Assembly: GCF_900177675.1 (NCBI RefSeq)
Contig: NZ_FXWM01000001.1
Coordinates: 3,605,001-3,669,000 of the forward strand
Origin: Bacillus sp. OV166
Lineage (GTDB): Bacteria; Bacillota; Bacilli; Bacillales; Cytobacillaceae
Direction: 5' to 3'
Length of the DNA: 64,000 nt
The translations under genes and the position numbers were made by a program. The notes below the pieces were generated by a model. It was not told the DNA's origin. It did not search any database and saw only the letters and a list, made by a program, of their open reading frames with translations. Each line of letters opens with the position of its first letter. The first letter of the stretch is position 1. This document shows, one piece after another, positions 25,423-34,071 of this stretch.

Positions 25423-26100
25423 ATGTGCGGCCGATTCACGTTAACAGCTACGTTCGAGGAAATCATTGATCGTTTCGATATTATTACTTTTCTTGAGGAA
25501 GAAAATTATGCTCCAAGTTATAATATTGCTCCATCTCAGGCCGTACTTGCCGTGATTAACGACGGCAAGTCAAATCGGATGGGATTTTTAAAATGGGGCT
25601 TAGTTCCGCCCTGGGCAAAGGATGCATCCATTGGCCATAAGATGATTAATGCCCGAGCAGAAACATTATCGGAAAAGCCGAGCTTCCGAACTGCCTTTAA
25701 AAAGAAGCGTTGTCTAGTCATCGCCGATAGTTTTTATGAATGGAAACGACATGAGGATAAAAGCAAAACCCCGATGCGAATTAAACTAAAGTCCGATAAT
25801 CTGTTTGCCATGGCAGGCATATGGGAGGCTTGGAAATCACCTGAAGGAAAAACGCTCTATACTTGTTCCGTGATTACAACCGAACCCAATGAACTAATGA
25901 AAGATATTCATGATCGGATGCCCGTTATTTTGAAGCCAGACGATGAAAAAACATGGCTGGATCCATCCATCTCCGATACCAATGATTTAAGTAAACTACT
26001 TATCCCCTTTGATGAAAACTTAATGGAGACTTACGAAGTTTCTTCCTTAGTAAACTCACCGAGAAATAACAACGTTGAGCTTATTCAAAAAATTTGTTAG
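25423..26100 (+). CDS. SOS response-associated peptidase-like abasic-site protein (HMCES/YedK family)
   Basis: A 225-residue SRAP-domain protein. After Met removal, Cys2 of MCGRFT becomes the N-terminal nucleophile that crosslinks to abasic sites in single-stranded DNA. The other conserved residues are present: Asn in MINARAET (about 76), Glu in ADSFYEWKR (about 105) and His in IHDRMPVIL (about 160). It shields abasic sites in ssDNA from cleavage. It is monocistronic with GAGGTG upstream. I did not find a LexA box in the promoter region. Confidence 0.92.
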   Translation: MCGRFTLTATFEEIIDRFDIITFLEEENYAPSYNIAPSQAVLAVINDGKSNRMGFLKWGLVPPWAKDASIGHKMINARAETLSEKPSFRTAFKKKRCLVIADSFYEWKRHEDKSKTPMRIKLKSDNLFAMAGIWEAWKSPEGKTLYTCSVITTEPNELMKDIHDRMPVILKPDDEKTWLDPSISDTNDLSKLLIPFDENLMETYEVSSLVNSPRNNNVELIQKIC

Positions 26101-26220
26101 TCCTTTTTAAAAAAATAGGCTTAAATTTTTAAAAATATTTTTTCCATATGGACATGTTTACTACATGCATGTCCAAGGTTCTACATATCATGTATTAACC
26201 CATAAAAGTTTTCCTTCTTT

Positions 26221-26252
26221 AGAAAGTGGTAATCGGCCACTTTCTTTTTTTT
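26221..26252 (+). terminator. Rho-independent terminator
   Basis: AGAAAGTGG and CCACTTTCT pair around a 7-base loop, followed by eight or more T residues. It lies 120 bp beyond the SRAP gene. The gap before it has only an inverted TGGACATG/CATGTCCA pair (26148-26174). Confidence 0.85.
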
Positions 26253-26329
26253 ATGGATAAAAATGGGCAAAGGCCAGCAAACCGCGCTATAATGGCGGTA
26301 AAGAGATAAAAAATGAGAGGAGAATTCTC

Positions 26330-26947
26330 ATGGACCAACTGGTAAAAAAATTTCTGGACCTTCCCACAACTTGTATATCCGACGCTATGGATGGCTTAAA
26401 TAACCTCCACCCTGCGATTAAACCTCTAAAAGAGGAATATAAGCTTGCTGGAAGAGCATTAACAGTGAAGATTCCTGTCGGTGATAATCTTGCCGTCCTA
26501 AAGGCCATCCGCACGTCAAAACCAGGGGATATTTTAGTTATTGATGCTAAAGGAGATCCATATCGTGCCATTGCTGGTGATTTTGTGGTTGGCATGGCTC
26601 AAACACTTGGAATCGGTGGAATCGTAGTTGATGGAGTTATTCGTGATATTGTTGGAATCAAGGGCTTGAACTTCCCTGTCTTCTCGAGGGGCACTACCGT
26701 TGCAGCAAGTGGTAAGGCCGGAGTTGGAGAGATTAATATCCCGATTTCATGCGGCGGAATGACAGTACATCCAGGCGATATCGTTGTTGGGGACGCGGAC
26801 GGCGTCGTAGTCATTCCACAAATGGTTGAACAAGCTGTATTGGAAAAGTCCCTCGAAAAATTAAAAAACGATCAGATTAGAGAAGAACGTATAGCTGGTA
26901 ATCGTGAGGCAGTTATGAAACATTTAGATGAACTCATTAATAGGTAA
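26330..26947 (+). CDS. RraA-family protein (aldolase/decarboxylase-like)
   Basis: A 205-residue protein of the RraA/HMG-aldolase fold. It has LPTTCISDAMDGLNN at the start, GDPYRAIAGDFVVGMAQ, and GIVVDGVIRDI with the Arg-Asp pair of the metal site. Many relatives are 4-hydroxy-4-methyl-2-oxoglutarate or oxaloacetate aldolase/decarboxylases; others were named after the E. coli RNase E regulator RraA or wrongly after demethylmenaquinone methyltransferase. No pathway genes lie nearby. AGAGGAGAA supports the start. Confidence 0.82.
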   Translation: MDQLVKKFLDLPTTCISDAMDGLNNLHPAIKPLKEEYKLAGRALTVKIPVGDNLAVLKAIRTSKPGDILVIDAKGDPYRAIAGDFVVGMAQTLGIGGIVVDGVIRDIVGIKGLNFPVFSRGTTVAASGKAGVGEINIPISCGGMTVHPGDIVVGDADGVVVIPQMVEQAVLEKSLEKLKNDQIREERIAGNREAVMKHLDELINR

Positions 26948-26955
26948 AAGACTAA

Positions 26956-26987
26956 CTAACCCCTTTTCCATGCGGAACTGGGGTTAG
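26956..26987 (+). terminator. Probable terminator of the RraA-family gene
   Basis: CTAACCCC and GGGGTTAG form a perfect 8-bp stem. The tail that follows is only moderately T-rich. Confidence 0.6.
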
Positions 26988-26995
26988 CTATTATC

Positions 26996-27220
26996 TTATT
27001 CGCTCCCTTTCGAGTCCCACCATTCCCGAACCTCAAAAATGCCGATGACTTCATTTTTAGCTTTTTCAAAAACCTCTACCGTTTCGTTAGTGGAATAAGA
27101 GAAAATATAGTGGGTGGATGTTTCGCCTATTATTCGAAAGGAACTGATTTCCCCATCTTTCATTTCAACCATATAAACTTTTCCGCTCATATCTTCATTT
27201 TCTGCTACTAAATTTCTCAT
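26996..27220 (-). CDS. Small conserved-looking protein, function unknown
   Basis: A 74-residue acidic protein without Cys residues, membrane segment or signal peptide. Predicted beta-strands alternate (VYMVEMKDGEISSFRIIGE, YIFSYSTNETVEVFE), suggesting a small beta-barrel. TAAGGAG precedes the ATG, so translation is likely. I do not recognise the family. The context (RraA-like gene, K+ channel) is uninformative. Confidence 0.6.
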   Translation of the reverse strand: MRNLVAENEDMSGKVYMVEMKDGEISSFRIIGETSTHYIFSYSTNETVEVFEKAKNEVIGIFEVREWWDSKGSE

Positions 27221-27428
27221 GACTCACCAACTCCTTACATTACTTTATTCTCAGATTAGCAGATTAAATGCTTCAAAAAATAAAAAATAACGAAATTTTG
27301 AGCCATTTCCTAGTTTAAAGGAACTACTATCTCTGGAGTGGGGTGACCACTGAGTTTCTATAGCATTAATCTACAAATATTGGGAAATATAAGCTATATT
27401 TACGTGCAAGAGATAAGGATGGATGCTC

Positions 27429-28469
27429 ATGGGGATGAAGATTAAAAACATGCTCTATCATTTAATAAAGCTTCGGGACAAAATTTTTATACCATTTGTC
27501 TTTTTTTACATATTAATGGCGGCATATGGGATTTATTTGATTGAGCCGAAAACATTTAAAACATATATAACTGCGGTTTATTGGGTTCTTACCACACTGG
27601 CAACCGTTGGATTTGGAGACTATGCACCAGTTACTCATCCTGGGAAAGTATATACAATTTTCCTCTATATCACCGGAATCGGACTTGTCAGTCTAGTAAT
27701 TGGAAAAGTCATAAATTCGATATATTTAATGGATAAACTGAAAGATGGAGGAAAAATGAAATTTACTGGTAAAAATCATATCATTTTGATCGGCTGGAGT
27801 GCGAAATCGAAATTAGCGATTGAAGAAATATTAAAATCTGATAAGAAAATTGAAATTGTTATCATTGATTTATTAGAAAAAGCTCCATTAATGGAGCAAC
27901 GGCTATATTATGTTCGCGGAGATGCTACAGATGAAGAAACACTGTATAATGCAAATTTAGCGATGGCAAAGGGCGTTATCATTTTTGCAGACCAAATAAC
28001 ACAGAACAATTATGCAACCACAGATCCAGTACTAGTCGATGGAAAAACACTATTAATTGCAACCGCAATCACCTCCATAGAAGAAAAATTACATAAATCC
28101 ATCCACGTCACTGCCGAGGTAATTAACCAAAAGCATATCCGGTTATTTGAGCATGTGAATGTCGATGAGTTTATTCCTACCCAAGAAATGATATCCCATG
28201 CAGCAGTGCGATCTTTATTTTCACACGGTGTGACCCATATGTATTCTGAATTAATGAGCAGCCAATATCGGGAAACAATGTATGAAATTCCTACACGACC
28301 AGAATGGAAGACGTATCGTGATGCCTTTGAAGATCTTCTTAACAAGGGGGCTACATTGGTGGCGGATCGCGGTGATCTCCAGATAAATCAAAAACTTGAC
28401 ACGATAATTCCAGAAGAAGCACAACTTTTTGTTATATGTGATAAAGAGACCATTTCTCAACTGAATTAG
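27429..28469 (+). CDS. Two-helix potassium channel with RCK (TrkA-N) domain
   Basis: A protein of about 346 residues. Two membrane helices (about 17-40 and 72-95) flank a pore loop with the K+ selectivity filter in TTLATVGFGDYAP. An RCK NAD-binding domain follows (about 115-230; HIILIGWSAKSKLAIEEIL, ends in VRGDATDEETL), then an RCK-C-like region. The arrangement matches YugO-type channels, which release K+ in B. subtilis biofilm signalling. ATG 27429 is nine bases from AAGGA; ATG 27423 is also possible. Confidence 0.9.
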   Translation: MGMKIKNMLYHLIKLRDKIFIPFVFFYILMAAYGIYLIEPKTFKTYITAVYWVLTTLATVGFGDYAPVTHPGKVYTIFLYITGIGLVSLVIGKVINSIYLMDKLKDGGKMKFTGKNHIILIGWSAKSKLAIEEILKSDKKIEIVIIDLLEKAPLMEQRLYYVRGDATDEETLYNANLAMAKGVIIFADQITQNNYATTDPVLVDGKTLLIATAITSIEEKLHKSIHVTAEVINQKHIRLFEHVNVDEFIPTQEMISHAAVRSLFSHGVTHMYSELMSSQYRETMYEIPTRPEWKTYRDAFEDLLNKGATLVADRGDLQINQKLDTIIPEEAQLFVICDKETISQLN

Positions 28470-28481
28470 CTTAACCGCACA

Positions 28482-28512
28482 AAAACAGGATGCCATGGCT
28501 AGCATCCTGTTT
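28482..28512. terminator. Bidirectional terminator
   Basis: AAAACAGGATGC and GCATCCTGTTTT form a perfect 12-bp stem between the convergent channel and acetyltransferase genes, with poly-A and poly-T flanks. Confidence 0.9.
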
Positions 28513-28513
28513 T

Positions 28514-28951
28514 TTAAATCGAATAATAATAAAAATAGTTTGATTCCCTTTCAAAACCAACTTTTTCATAAAGTCGTTGGGCCTTACTATTTTCCTTACC
28601 TGTCTCAAGCAATATCCCTTTTGCTCCTGTTTCCTTTACAAACTGAATCGCGTTATGTATTAATTTCTCCCCTGCTCCTCTGCCACGGAATTGTTCTTTT
28701 ACATACAAATCATTTAATACCCATGATCGCACCATGCTAACAGAAGAAAAAGATGGATATAACTGAACAAAACCAATGGGATGTTCCCCATCAACAGCCA
28801 TTAACACAACGGATTCGTCATTCATTATTCTTGCTTTTAAAAACTCTCGTGCTCCCTCCAAGTCGGACGTTTGCTCATAAAATACCCGATATAAATCAAA
28901 CAATACCGTCAACGATTCGAGATCATTAATAGTTGCTTTTTGGATAATCAA
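28514..28951 (-). CDS. GNAT-family N-acetyltransferase
   Basis: A 145-residue acetyltransferase of compact form: IQKATINDLESL at the start, LNDLYVKEQFRGRGAGEKLI with the acetyl-CoA pyrophosphate loop, and AQRLYEKVGFERE at the end. The start is TTG, with AGGAGG nine bases upstream. The substrate is unknown. It is not close to the acetyltransferase at 20388-20960 beyond the shared fold. Confidence 0.88.
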   Translation of the reverse strand: MIIQKATINDLESLTVLFDLYRVFYEQTSDLEGAREFLKARIMNDESVVLMAVDGEHPIGFVQLYPSFSSVSMVRSWVLNDLYVKEQFRGRGAGEKLIHNAIQFVKETGAKGILLETGKENSKAQRLYEKVGFERESNYFYYYSI

Positions 28952-29126
28952 TTTTTATTTCCTCCTAGTTAAGAACAGTTTACTAATCTATGAGATTGAG
29001 TGAAATTCACAATATTACAGAAGGATTATCTTAAGTAAATGCAGAATATTAAAACATTAATATTGAACACGATATTTGGTCGTTTGTTCAACTCTGTAGA
29101 ATAATTTTGCTTGGGGGTAATTAGAC

Positions 29127-29726
29127 ATGAACACTTCTTTAGACGTAAGGCACGCTTTGTCTGAAAGAATTATTCCTTTCAATCATAGGCTAGCACCACT
29201 ATTCATTCGAGACAGCTTACATTCTCTCATTCCGGAAGGCACAGAACATATTTACGTAATAGGGATTGGTTCAAATGTCATAAGTGGTGACAGTCTAGGT
29301 CCATTTGTTGGTACCTTACTACATAATCTATACCCCAAACACTTAACAGTATTCGGAAACCTTGAATCTCCCTTAGATGCACAAACACTTATCCCACAGG
29401 TTTCTCGGCTTACTTTGCCCCAAAATAGTTTTGTCATTGCCATTGATAGTGTTCTAGGGTATGAAAGAATCGTTAACACTATTGTTGTTCGAGACGGTTC
29501 ATTGTTGCCTGGGGAAGGGTTAGGAAAAAAACTTCCTCCGATGGGAGATTGCAGCATTATGGGGGTTGTACAAGATAATGATCCGCGATTGGAATGCTCT
29601 CTCCTTTCCACGAATCTGCATCTTATTTTCACTATGGCAACAAATATTGCCAAAGGGATATCACTAGCTGTGAGGCAATATTACAAATATCCTTCGCTCC
29701 ATCCAATTTTGCATAATTGCTGGTAA
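29127..29726 (+). CDS. yyaC: Spore protease-like protein YyaC
   Basis: A 199-residue protein of the YyaC family, related in fold to germination protease GPR and hydrogenase-maturation peptidases. Motifs include IYVIGIGSNVISGDSLGP with the conserved Asp, AIDSVLGYER and GLGKKLPPMGDCSIMG. YyaC is conserved in spore formers and made during sporulation; its exact substrate is unsettled. It is monocistronic, with TTGGGGGT upstream of the ATG. The C-terminal tail ends in CW, without an obvious extra domain. Confidence 0.87.
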   Translation: MNTSLDVRHALSERIIPFNHRLAPLFIRDSLHSLIPEGTEHIYVIGIGSNVISGDSLGPFVGTLLHNLYPKHLTVFGNLESPLDAQTLIPQVSRLTLPQNSFVIAIDSVLGYERIVNTIVVRDGSLLPGEGLGKKLPPMGDCSIMGVVQDNDPRLECSLLSTNLHLIFTMATNIAKGISLAVRQYYKYPSLHPILHNCW

Positions 29727-29807
29727 TGGATGAGGTCGATTTATGTACTATACTTATAGTATCAGATATTTCTATTAATTGAAACGAACCACTTCAAGAG
29801 AGAATGA

Positions 29808-29834
29808 AAAAATGGCCCGGAGATTCCTCCGGAC
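29808..29834 (-). terminator. Terminator of the cytochrome c gene
   Basis: CCCGGAG and CTCCGGA pair around a 4-base loop, and the leftward RNA continues with CCAUUUUUUC. Confidence 0.75.
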
Positions 29835-29853
29835 TATTATCTTCCTTCATTTA

Positions 29854-30201
29854 CTATTCCTTTTGATCCCATAAATAATTGACAACGGCATCATATTGTT
29901 CTTTTGATAATGAACCTGGAGCGGACTTAGGCATCTTCTTTTCTACAAAACTATAAAGATCCTCTTTCTTTTGAAAATCGGCATGAATTTTCGTTGAATC
30001 CAGTTTTACTTGACCGCCAGTAATATCACCAGAACTATGGCAGGTAATACAGCTTTTTTGAAAGATGTCATCCCCTGCAACCGTGCTAGCGGTTTCACTT
30101 GCTGGTTTACTAGACGGTTCATTTGATGTGTCATCATCATTACAGGCACTCAATAAACCAATCATTAAAATAAATAATCCCAAACCAAAAATCCTTTTCA
30201 A
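29854..30201 (-). CDS. Lipoprotein cytochrome c (c-551 type)
   Basis: A 115-residue membrane-anchored cytochrome c. The N-terminus KRIFGLGLFILMIGLLSAC is a lipoprotein signal with lipobox LSAC, so the mature protein is attached outside by its Cys. A Ser/Glu linker follows, then the haem site CITCH. The sixth ligand is probably the Met in EKKMPKSAPG. This matches CccB-like cytochromes of Bacillus, which donate electrons to terminal oxidase. I use TTG 30201 with GGGGTGGAAG upstream; the longer frame adds 23 residues that would hide the signal peptide. Confidence 0.88.
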   Translation of the reverse strand: MKRIFGLGLFILMIGLLSACNDDDTSNEPSSKPASETASTVAGDDIFQKSCITCHSSGDITGGQVKLDSTKIHADFQKKEDLYSFVEKKMPKSAPGSLSKEQYDAVVNYLWDQKE

Positions 30202-30412
30202 GCTTCCACCCCTTTTTTGGTTTCCTCGGAATGCTTCATATTGGAAATAGAGGCCTACTGGCAATCTCACAGGTAAAAATAAACATGCCCTATGACATCT
30301 TATTTCTAAAGTCCTATGATTATTCCTTCATAAATACTATGGTTAAGTTACTTAATTTTCTATTTTGATTCCACTGTATGACTTTTTTGACCGAGTGATT
30401 TTTTTTGCAAAG

Positions 30413-30460
30413 AAAAAAGGACAGATAAAGCAGATAACCTGCCCTTATCTATCCTTTTTT
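30413..30460 (-). terminator. Terminator of the SET-domain gene
   Basis: AAAAAAGGACAGATAA and TTATCTATCCTTTTTT form a long stem with one mismatch and a 16-base loop just after the stop codon. Confidence 0.78.
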
Positions 30461-30463
30461 CAT

Positions 30464-30856
30464 TTATTCACTTTCGGATTCATCTTTATTAAACCAAAGT
30501 GGATCATTATTATCCTCTTCACCATTATAGTTAATAAGGATTTCTTCCCCTGCTTTGATATCCTTGTACGCGTAAAAATCAAACGTGTGATTCGGGAAGT
30601 TAATTTCATATGTAGCATTGGGCTCATATGAATGGTTAAACAACATCCCGTATCCTAAAAGAAGTGCGGTGTGGTTAATCCCATATTCAAATGCATAATC
30701 AGCAAGCAGTGTTTTCTCTATATGAACATGCTCCTCATTAGGATAAGGAATAACGGGTGCTTCATGGATCAGCTCACCTTTTGCAATATCACGAGTCGCA
30801 AATACCCCTCTATTTAATTCCCCATCACTAAGCTTCGAAGTCTTAATCTCAATCAT
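30464..30856 (-). CDS. SET-domain protein
   Basis: A 130-residue protein that is essentially a minimal SET domain. NRGVFATRDIAKGELIHEAP matches the first S-adenosylmethionine contact, MLFNHSYEPNATYE the pseudoknot (NHS motif) and IKAGEEILINYNG the GEELxxxY motif. Eukaryotic SET proteins methylate lysines; bacterial single-domain members are poorly studied. The post-SET Cys cluster is absent. ATG 30856, preceded by AGGTG, is preferred over the GTG three codons earlier. It is acidic at the C-terminus. Confidence 0.85.
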   Translation of the reverse strand: MIEIKTSKLSDGELNRGVFATRDIAKGELIHEAPVIPYPNEEHVHIEKTLLADYAFEYGINHTALLLGYGMLFNHSYEPNATYEINFPNHTFDFYAYKDIKAGEEILINYNGEEDNNDPLWFNKDESESE

Positions 30857-30961
30857 CTTAATCACCTATTTGTACTTTCCATTAAAGTTTTTAATCATAA
30901 TATAGCTTGCCATTATCTACAGAAGAAAGCAAATGTTTTTTCTTTCCACACATTTTTCGCT

Positions 30962-30974
30962 GGTGCCTGACACC
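30962..30974. repeat. Dispersed palindrome GGTGCCTGACACC
   Basis: Reverse-orientation copy of the 13-bp element, in the gap between the SET gene and the gene at 31104. Confidence 0.85.
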
Positions 30975-31103
30975 AAGACAGATAAAACTACAATCATCAA
31001 AAAACTGTCAAAAGATATTCTTCACAGCTTTAGGTGAATAAGTCATTTTTTTGAAGAGGAAAACATAAAATAAGAATATATGTTCGCAACAGGAGGCGAG
31101 TGC

Positions 31104-31496
31104 ATGGGGAACTTGATTACAGGAGAAATGTTGGTTAAGTATTACGAGCTGAATAAACAGAAAAAGGAAATAGAAATGGAAATGAATGAATTAAAGGATG
31201 CCTTTCAAAATTACTTTAATAATCTAGTAGGATCTAATCATAAAGGAGAAATTACCATAAGCGGCTATAAGCTTCAACGGCAAATACGAAAAACAGAAAA
31301 ATATGACGAGGTTGAAACCATTAAAAGATTAGAAGAATTACAGATGAATGAGCTCATCCAAGTGGTGAAAAAACCAGATGATGTAAAAATCAAAGCCGCT
31401 CTTAACCTAGGCTTATTAAATCCCGATCATTTAGAGGGCTGCATAATTTCGACTAGCTCCCCTGCTATTTCAGTGAAACCAATCACACCAAGATAA
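31104..31496 (+). CDS. Hypothetical protein with N-terminal coiled coil
   Basis: A 130-residue protein. Residues about 15-45 (KQKKEIEMEMNELKDAF) look like a coiled coil. The middle has a small beta unit (GEITISGYKLQRQIRKTEKYD), and the end is a Pro/Ser tail (SSPAISVKPITPR). AGGAGG lies before the ATG at 31104; the longer frame from 31080 has none. The layout (coiled coil plus short antiparallel sheet) recalls small phage-type accessory proteins, but there are no phage neighbours. Function unknown. Confidence 0.65.
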   Translation: MGNLITGEMLVKYYELNKQKKEIEMEMNELKDAFQNYFNNLVGSNHKGEITISGYKLQRQIRKTEKYDEVETIKRLEELQMNELIQVVKKPDDVKIKAALNLGLLNPDHLEGCIISTSSPAISVKPITPR

Positions 31497-31509
31497 GGTA
31501 TGACAAAGA

Positions 31510-31547
31510 CCCCCGCATCTACCCTTTTGATGCAGGGTTTTTTTTTT
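31510..31547 (+). terminator. Rho-independent terminator
   Basis: CCCGCATC and GATGCAGGG pair with one bulge, followed by ten T residues. Confidence 0.88.
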
Positions 31548-31644
31548 CATAAAATCGTTGTAAATTAAAGGAGGAATTTAGGAAGCAATAAAGAAATACA
31601 TATATATACACGCTTACATATTTCTTTGAAAGGAGAATATCGTT

Positions 31645-31843
31645 ATGGCAAGTCAAGAAAGTTTACTTGTAAGACAATATTTAAAGACTGCAAAAGCAAG
31701 CCACAGCAGGAACTGATATTGAAACAGCTAGACTCGGATTAGAAGCATTATCCGCCTTAACCCCTCTTGCACCAGATATCAACTTCGAAAAAACAATCAT
31801 TGAGGGAATTCCTGCTGAATGGGTAACGCATTTGGAGTATTAG
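31645..31843 (+). pseudogene. N-terminal remnant of an alpha/beta-hydrolase (esterase) gene
   Basis: After AAAGGAGAAT, an ATG opens MASQESLLVRQYLKTAKAS and soon hits a stop. In another frame the sequence continues TDIETARLGLEALSALTPLA and then KTIIEGIPAEWV up to a stop at 31841. Together these match the first 65 or so residues of HSL-type acetyl esterases, which open MAS.ES...R and reach GIPAEWV before the HGGG oxyanion motif. The rest, with the catalytic GDSAG, Asp and His, is missing. So both a frameshift and a 3' truncation occurred. Confidence 0.72.
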
Positions 31844-31850
31844 TTTTCCT

Positions 31851-32180
31851 TCAATTCATTAACTTTTTAAGAATATAGCAAGTTCCATCTTCGGCAAAAA
31901 ATAAAGATTCCCCTTCTTTCACGTTGAAATTAACATTTTTTTTGTCATAAATCAGTTTTGCTAATTTTTCAAATTTCTCAACGACTTCTTTTGATGGGTT
32001 TACAATGATATCTTGTTTTCCATGTGTCGTAACAAATCCTTTTGGGTTATATTTCCTTTCGGGCTTTAATTCTGTACTCCAACTGCCATCTAGAAGAACG
32101 GAACATGCGGTAAACTTTGTTTTTCTGGTTTGAACAGACCAAAGCTTTCGACAATTACAACGATGTATTTTGAATTTCAT
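31851..32180 (-). CDS. Hypothetical protein
   Basis: A 109-residue basic protein. It starts KFKIHRCNCRKLWSVQTRKT, with two closely spaced Cys residues; a possible single-metal or redox site lacks its other half. A Lys-rich middle (IIVNPSKEVVEKFEKLAKLIYD) looks helical and the end is FAEDGTCYILKKLMN. I place the start at the ATG 32180; the longest frame adds 11 residues. I do not recognise the family. Confidence 0.55.
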   Translation of the reverse strand: MKFKIHRCNCRKLWSVQTRKTKFTACSVLLDGSWSTELKPERKYNPKGFVTTHGKQDIIVNPSKEVVEKFEKLAKLIYDKKNVNFNVKEGESLFFAEDGTCYILKKLMN

Positions 32181-32357
32181 CACCCAATACCCTCTTTCAA
32201 CTGAAAAATTCAAAATATGATTATTGTAAATTGTATTCCCGCAGTTTAATAATTATTTATAGTAGTCTGATTGAAGATAGGTCCTCCAAAGAATTTGATA
32301 TTGTTCCAGTTAATGGTATAATTGCCATTGAAGTTTATTACAAAGGGGTTATCGCAA

Positions 32358-32786
32358 ATGTCAGTTGATGTTTATCTTAATTTTAATGGAAACTGTCGTG
32401 AGGCAGCAGAGTTTTACGCGGTGGTTTTTGGTACAGAAAAACCACAAATTATGACTTTCGGGGAAGCGCCTCCAAACCCAGAATATCAACTTCCAGAAGA
32501 AGCAAAAAACTTGGTTATGCACACACGACTGAACATTGATGGAAGCAACGTCATGTTCTCTGATGTTTTTCCTGGAATGCCTTTTGTAGCTGGTAACAAC
32601 ATAAGCCTTGCTATTGTAAATAAGGACTTGGATAAAATTAAATCTTATTTTAACAAACTTCAAGAAGGCGGCACGGTAGTCATGGAGCTTCAAGAAACAT
32701 TCTGGAGCAAATGCTACGGCTCCCTAAAAGACAAGTTTGGAATTGAATGGCAATTTAATTACGATAATGGCGAAAGCGTAATGTAA
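32358..32786 (+). CDS. VOC/PhnB-type glyoxalase-fold protein
   Basis: A 142-residue PhnB-like protein with DVYLNFNGNCREAAEFYAVVFG, MFSDVFPG and ELQETFWSKCYGSLKDKFG, paralogous to the gene at 19902-20312. The middle insert (EAPPNPEYQLPEEAKN) replaces the shorter loop of the paralog. The start at 32358 has AAAGGGG upstream. No metal-ligand assignment or reaction can be given. Confidence 0.85.
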   Translation: MSVDVYLNFNGNCREAAEFYAVVFGTEKPQIMTFGEAPPNPEYQLPEEAKNLVMHTRLNIDGSNVMFSDVFPGMPFVAGNNISLAIVNKDLDKIKSYFNKLQEGGTVVMELQETFWSKCYGSLKDKFGIEWQFNYDNGESVM

Positions 32787-32802
32787 TTGGGTTTAATAAG
32801 GA

Positions 32803-32832
32803 AGACCGGGCAAATTTGCCCGGTCCTTTTTT
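32803..32832 (+). terminator. Rho-independent terminator
   Basis: GACCGGGCAAA and TTTGCCCGGTC form a perfect stem with almost no loop, followed by six T residues. Confidence 0.9.
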
Positions 32833-32882
32833 GTTTATTTTGAATTTTTTATAAGGGCATCATACGCTTCCTAAGGGTACCA

Positions 32883-33398
32883 TTAAACCTCGATTTGCTG
32901 ACTTACTTTTGATTGCTCTTCGTCTTGTCCCCACCCTTTGCAAACATCAATCCATTCTTTAGCAAATGAATACTGATATAATTCATCTTTCGTTAATTCG
33001 ATTGCAGAGTTCGTGCTGCCACAAGCGGGGAAAACTGTCTCGAAGCGCTGCATTGATACATCCAAATAGACTTCAAGCTCATTATTCAGCCCAAACGGAC
33101 AAACACCGCCAATGGCATGACCAGTTTGTTCGAGAACTTCATCTGGTGAGAGCATCCTTGCTTTGAATCCGAATTGATGACGAAACTTCTTATTATCAAT
33201 TTTTGCATCACCTGCAGCAACAATTAAAATAGCATTTTCCTCGCTCCCTCTAAAAGATAAAGTTTTCGCAATTCGAGCTGAAGCTACTCCGATGGTCTCG
33301 GCAGCCTGTTCCACTGTGGCACTTGAGGTGTCAAATTCCATTACATCTCCATCACGATCCCATTGTTTAAAATGGGCCATCACACTTTCCAATGACAT
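32883..33398 (-). CDS. YbaK/EbsC-type aminoacyl-tRNA deacylase
   Basis: A 171-residue editing-domain protein. The conserved Lys is in ARIAKTLSFR, and the substrate loop is GGVCPFGLNNE. Strand LEVYLDVSMQRF and the ACGSTNSAIELT segment also fit the family. YbaK members hydrolyse mischarged Cys-tRNA(Pro); related ones act on Ala-tRNA(Pro). The start codon is the ATG at 33398 behind AAAGGA; an in-frame ATG nine bases earlier overlaps that site. Monocistronic. Confidence 0.88.
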   Translation of the reverse strand: MSLESVMAHFKQWDRDGDVMEFDTSSATVEQAAETIGVASARIAKTLSFRGSEENAILIVAAGDAKIDNKKFRHQFGFKARMLSPDEVLEQTGHAIGGVCPFGLNNELEVYLDVSMQRFETVFPACGSTNSAIELTKDELYQYSFAKEWIDVCKGWGQDEEQSKVSQQIEV

Positions 33399-33504
33399 CT
33401 TATACATCCTTTCCCTAACGTATTATTAGAATAATATCATACTTTAAAGGGATAAAGCGAAAAGACGTCTTGTACCAGTAAGTTAGGTAATGTTTATATT
33501 TTTA

Positions 33505-33888
33505 TTACCAAATTTTATAATGATTTTCAATATTGTCAAAATCAATTCTTCCTTTTTTCATCTTTGGAGGACAAATCGAGTTATATTTCAGGATTATTTC
33601 ATTAATGGCATCTATCAAGTTCATTATTTCAAATTCAGCGGATTCTAGTTCTTTTAATGTTATGGCTTTAGAAATCTCATATCTGATTTCCTTTTGCAAA
33701 ATTACAAATGGGGGGAGATAACCAGCCTCGCTAGCTGTGTTGAGGAAATTGGAATAGACATCCCCAGAAAATAGAAGGGATGGAATGGGTTTGCCGAATC
33801 GCGGGTGCTTTTTGATCTCCTCATCTAATTGGGAATCACTTACTATTTGATCCATCAAATCTGCATGACCAGCTTTCTTATAGACCAT
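33505..33888 (-). CDS. DUF1992 (DnaJ-homologue-associated) domain protein
   Basis: A 127-residue helical protein. LDEEIKKHPRFGKPIPS resembles the GKGKPL core of DUF1992, and the segment GYLPPFVILQKEI matches its downstream helix. DUF1992 occurs in DNAJC28-like eukaryotic proteins and alone in bacteria, without known function. The preferred start is the ATG at 33888, with AGGAG upstream. The similarity is moderate. Confidence 0.65.
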   Translation of the reverse strand: MVYKKAGHADLMDQIVSDSQLDEEIKKHPRFGKPIPSLLFSGDVYSNFLNTASEAGYLPPFVILQKEIRYEISKAITLKELESAEFEIMNLIDAINEIILKYNSICPPKMKKGRIDFDNIENHYKIW

Positions 33889-34071
33889 AAATTCTCTTCT
33901 CCTCTCAACTTCAAACATATATTTTCTTTATTCGCTACTCCCCTCATATAATCCTTTCATTAAAAATGATTTTTCCATAAGTTTTTTAAACTAGTTTCCT
34001 AAGAAGTGTTATAATCATTGTTATATTTAAAAGATTAGGATATTAGTATTGGTTCATAACGGAGGGATCAA

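Noticed and set aside
31104-31496. Prophage remnant
   Set aside because: Only one small protein with a vaguely phage-like layout. No integrase, capsid, lysis genes or attachment repeats nearby.
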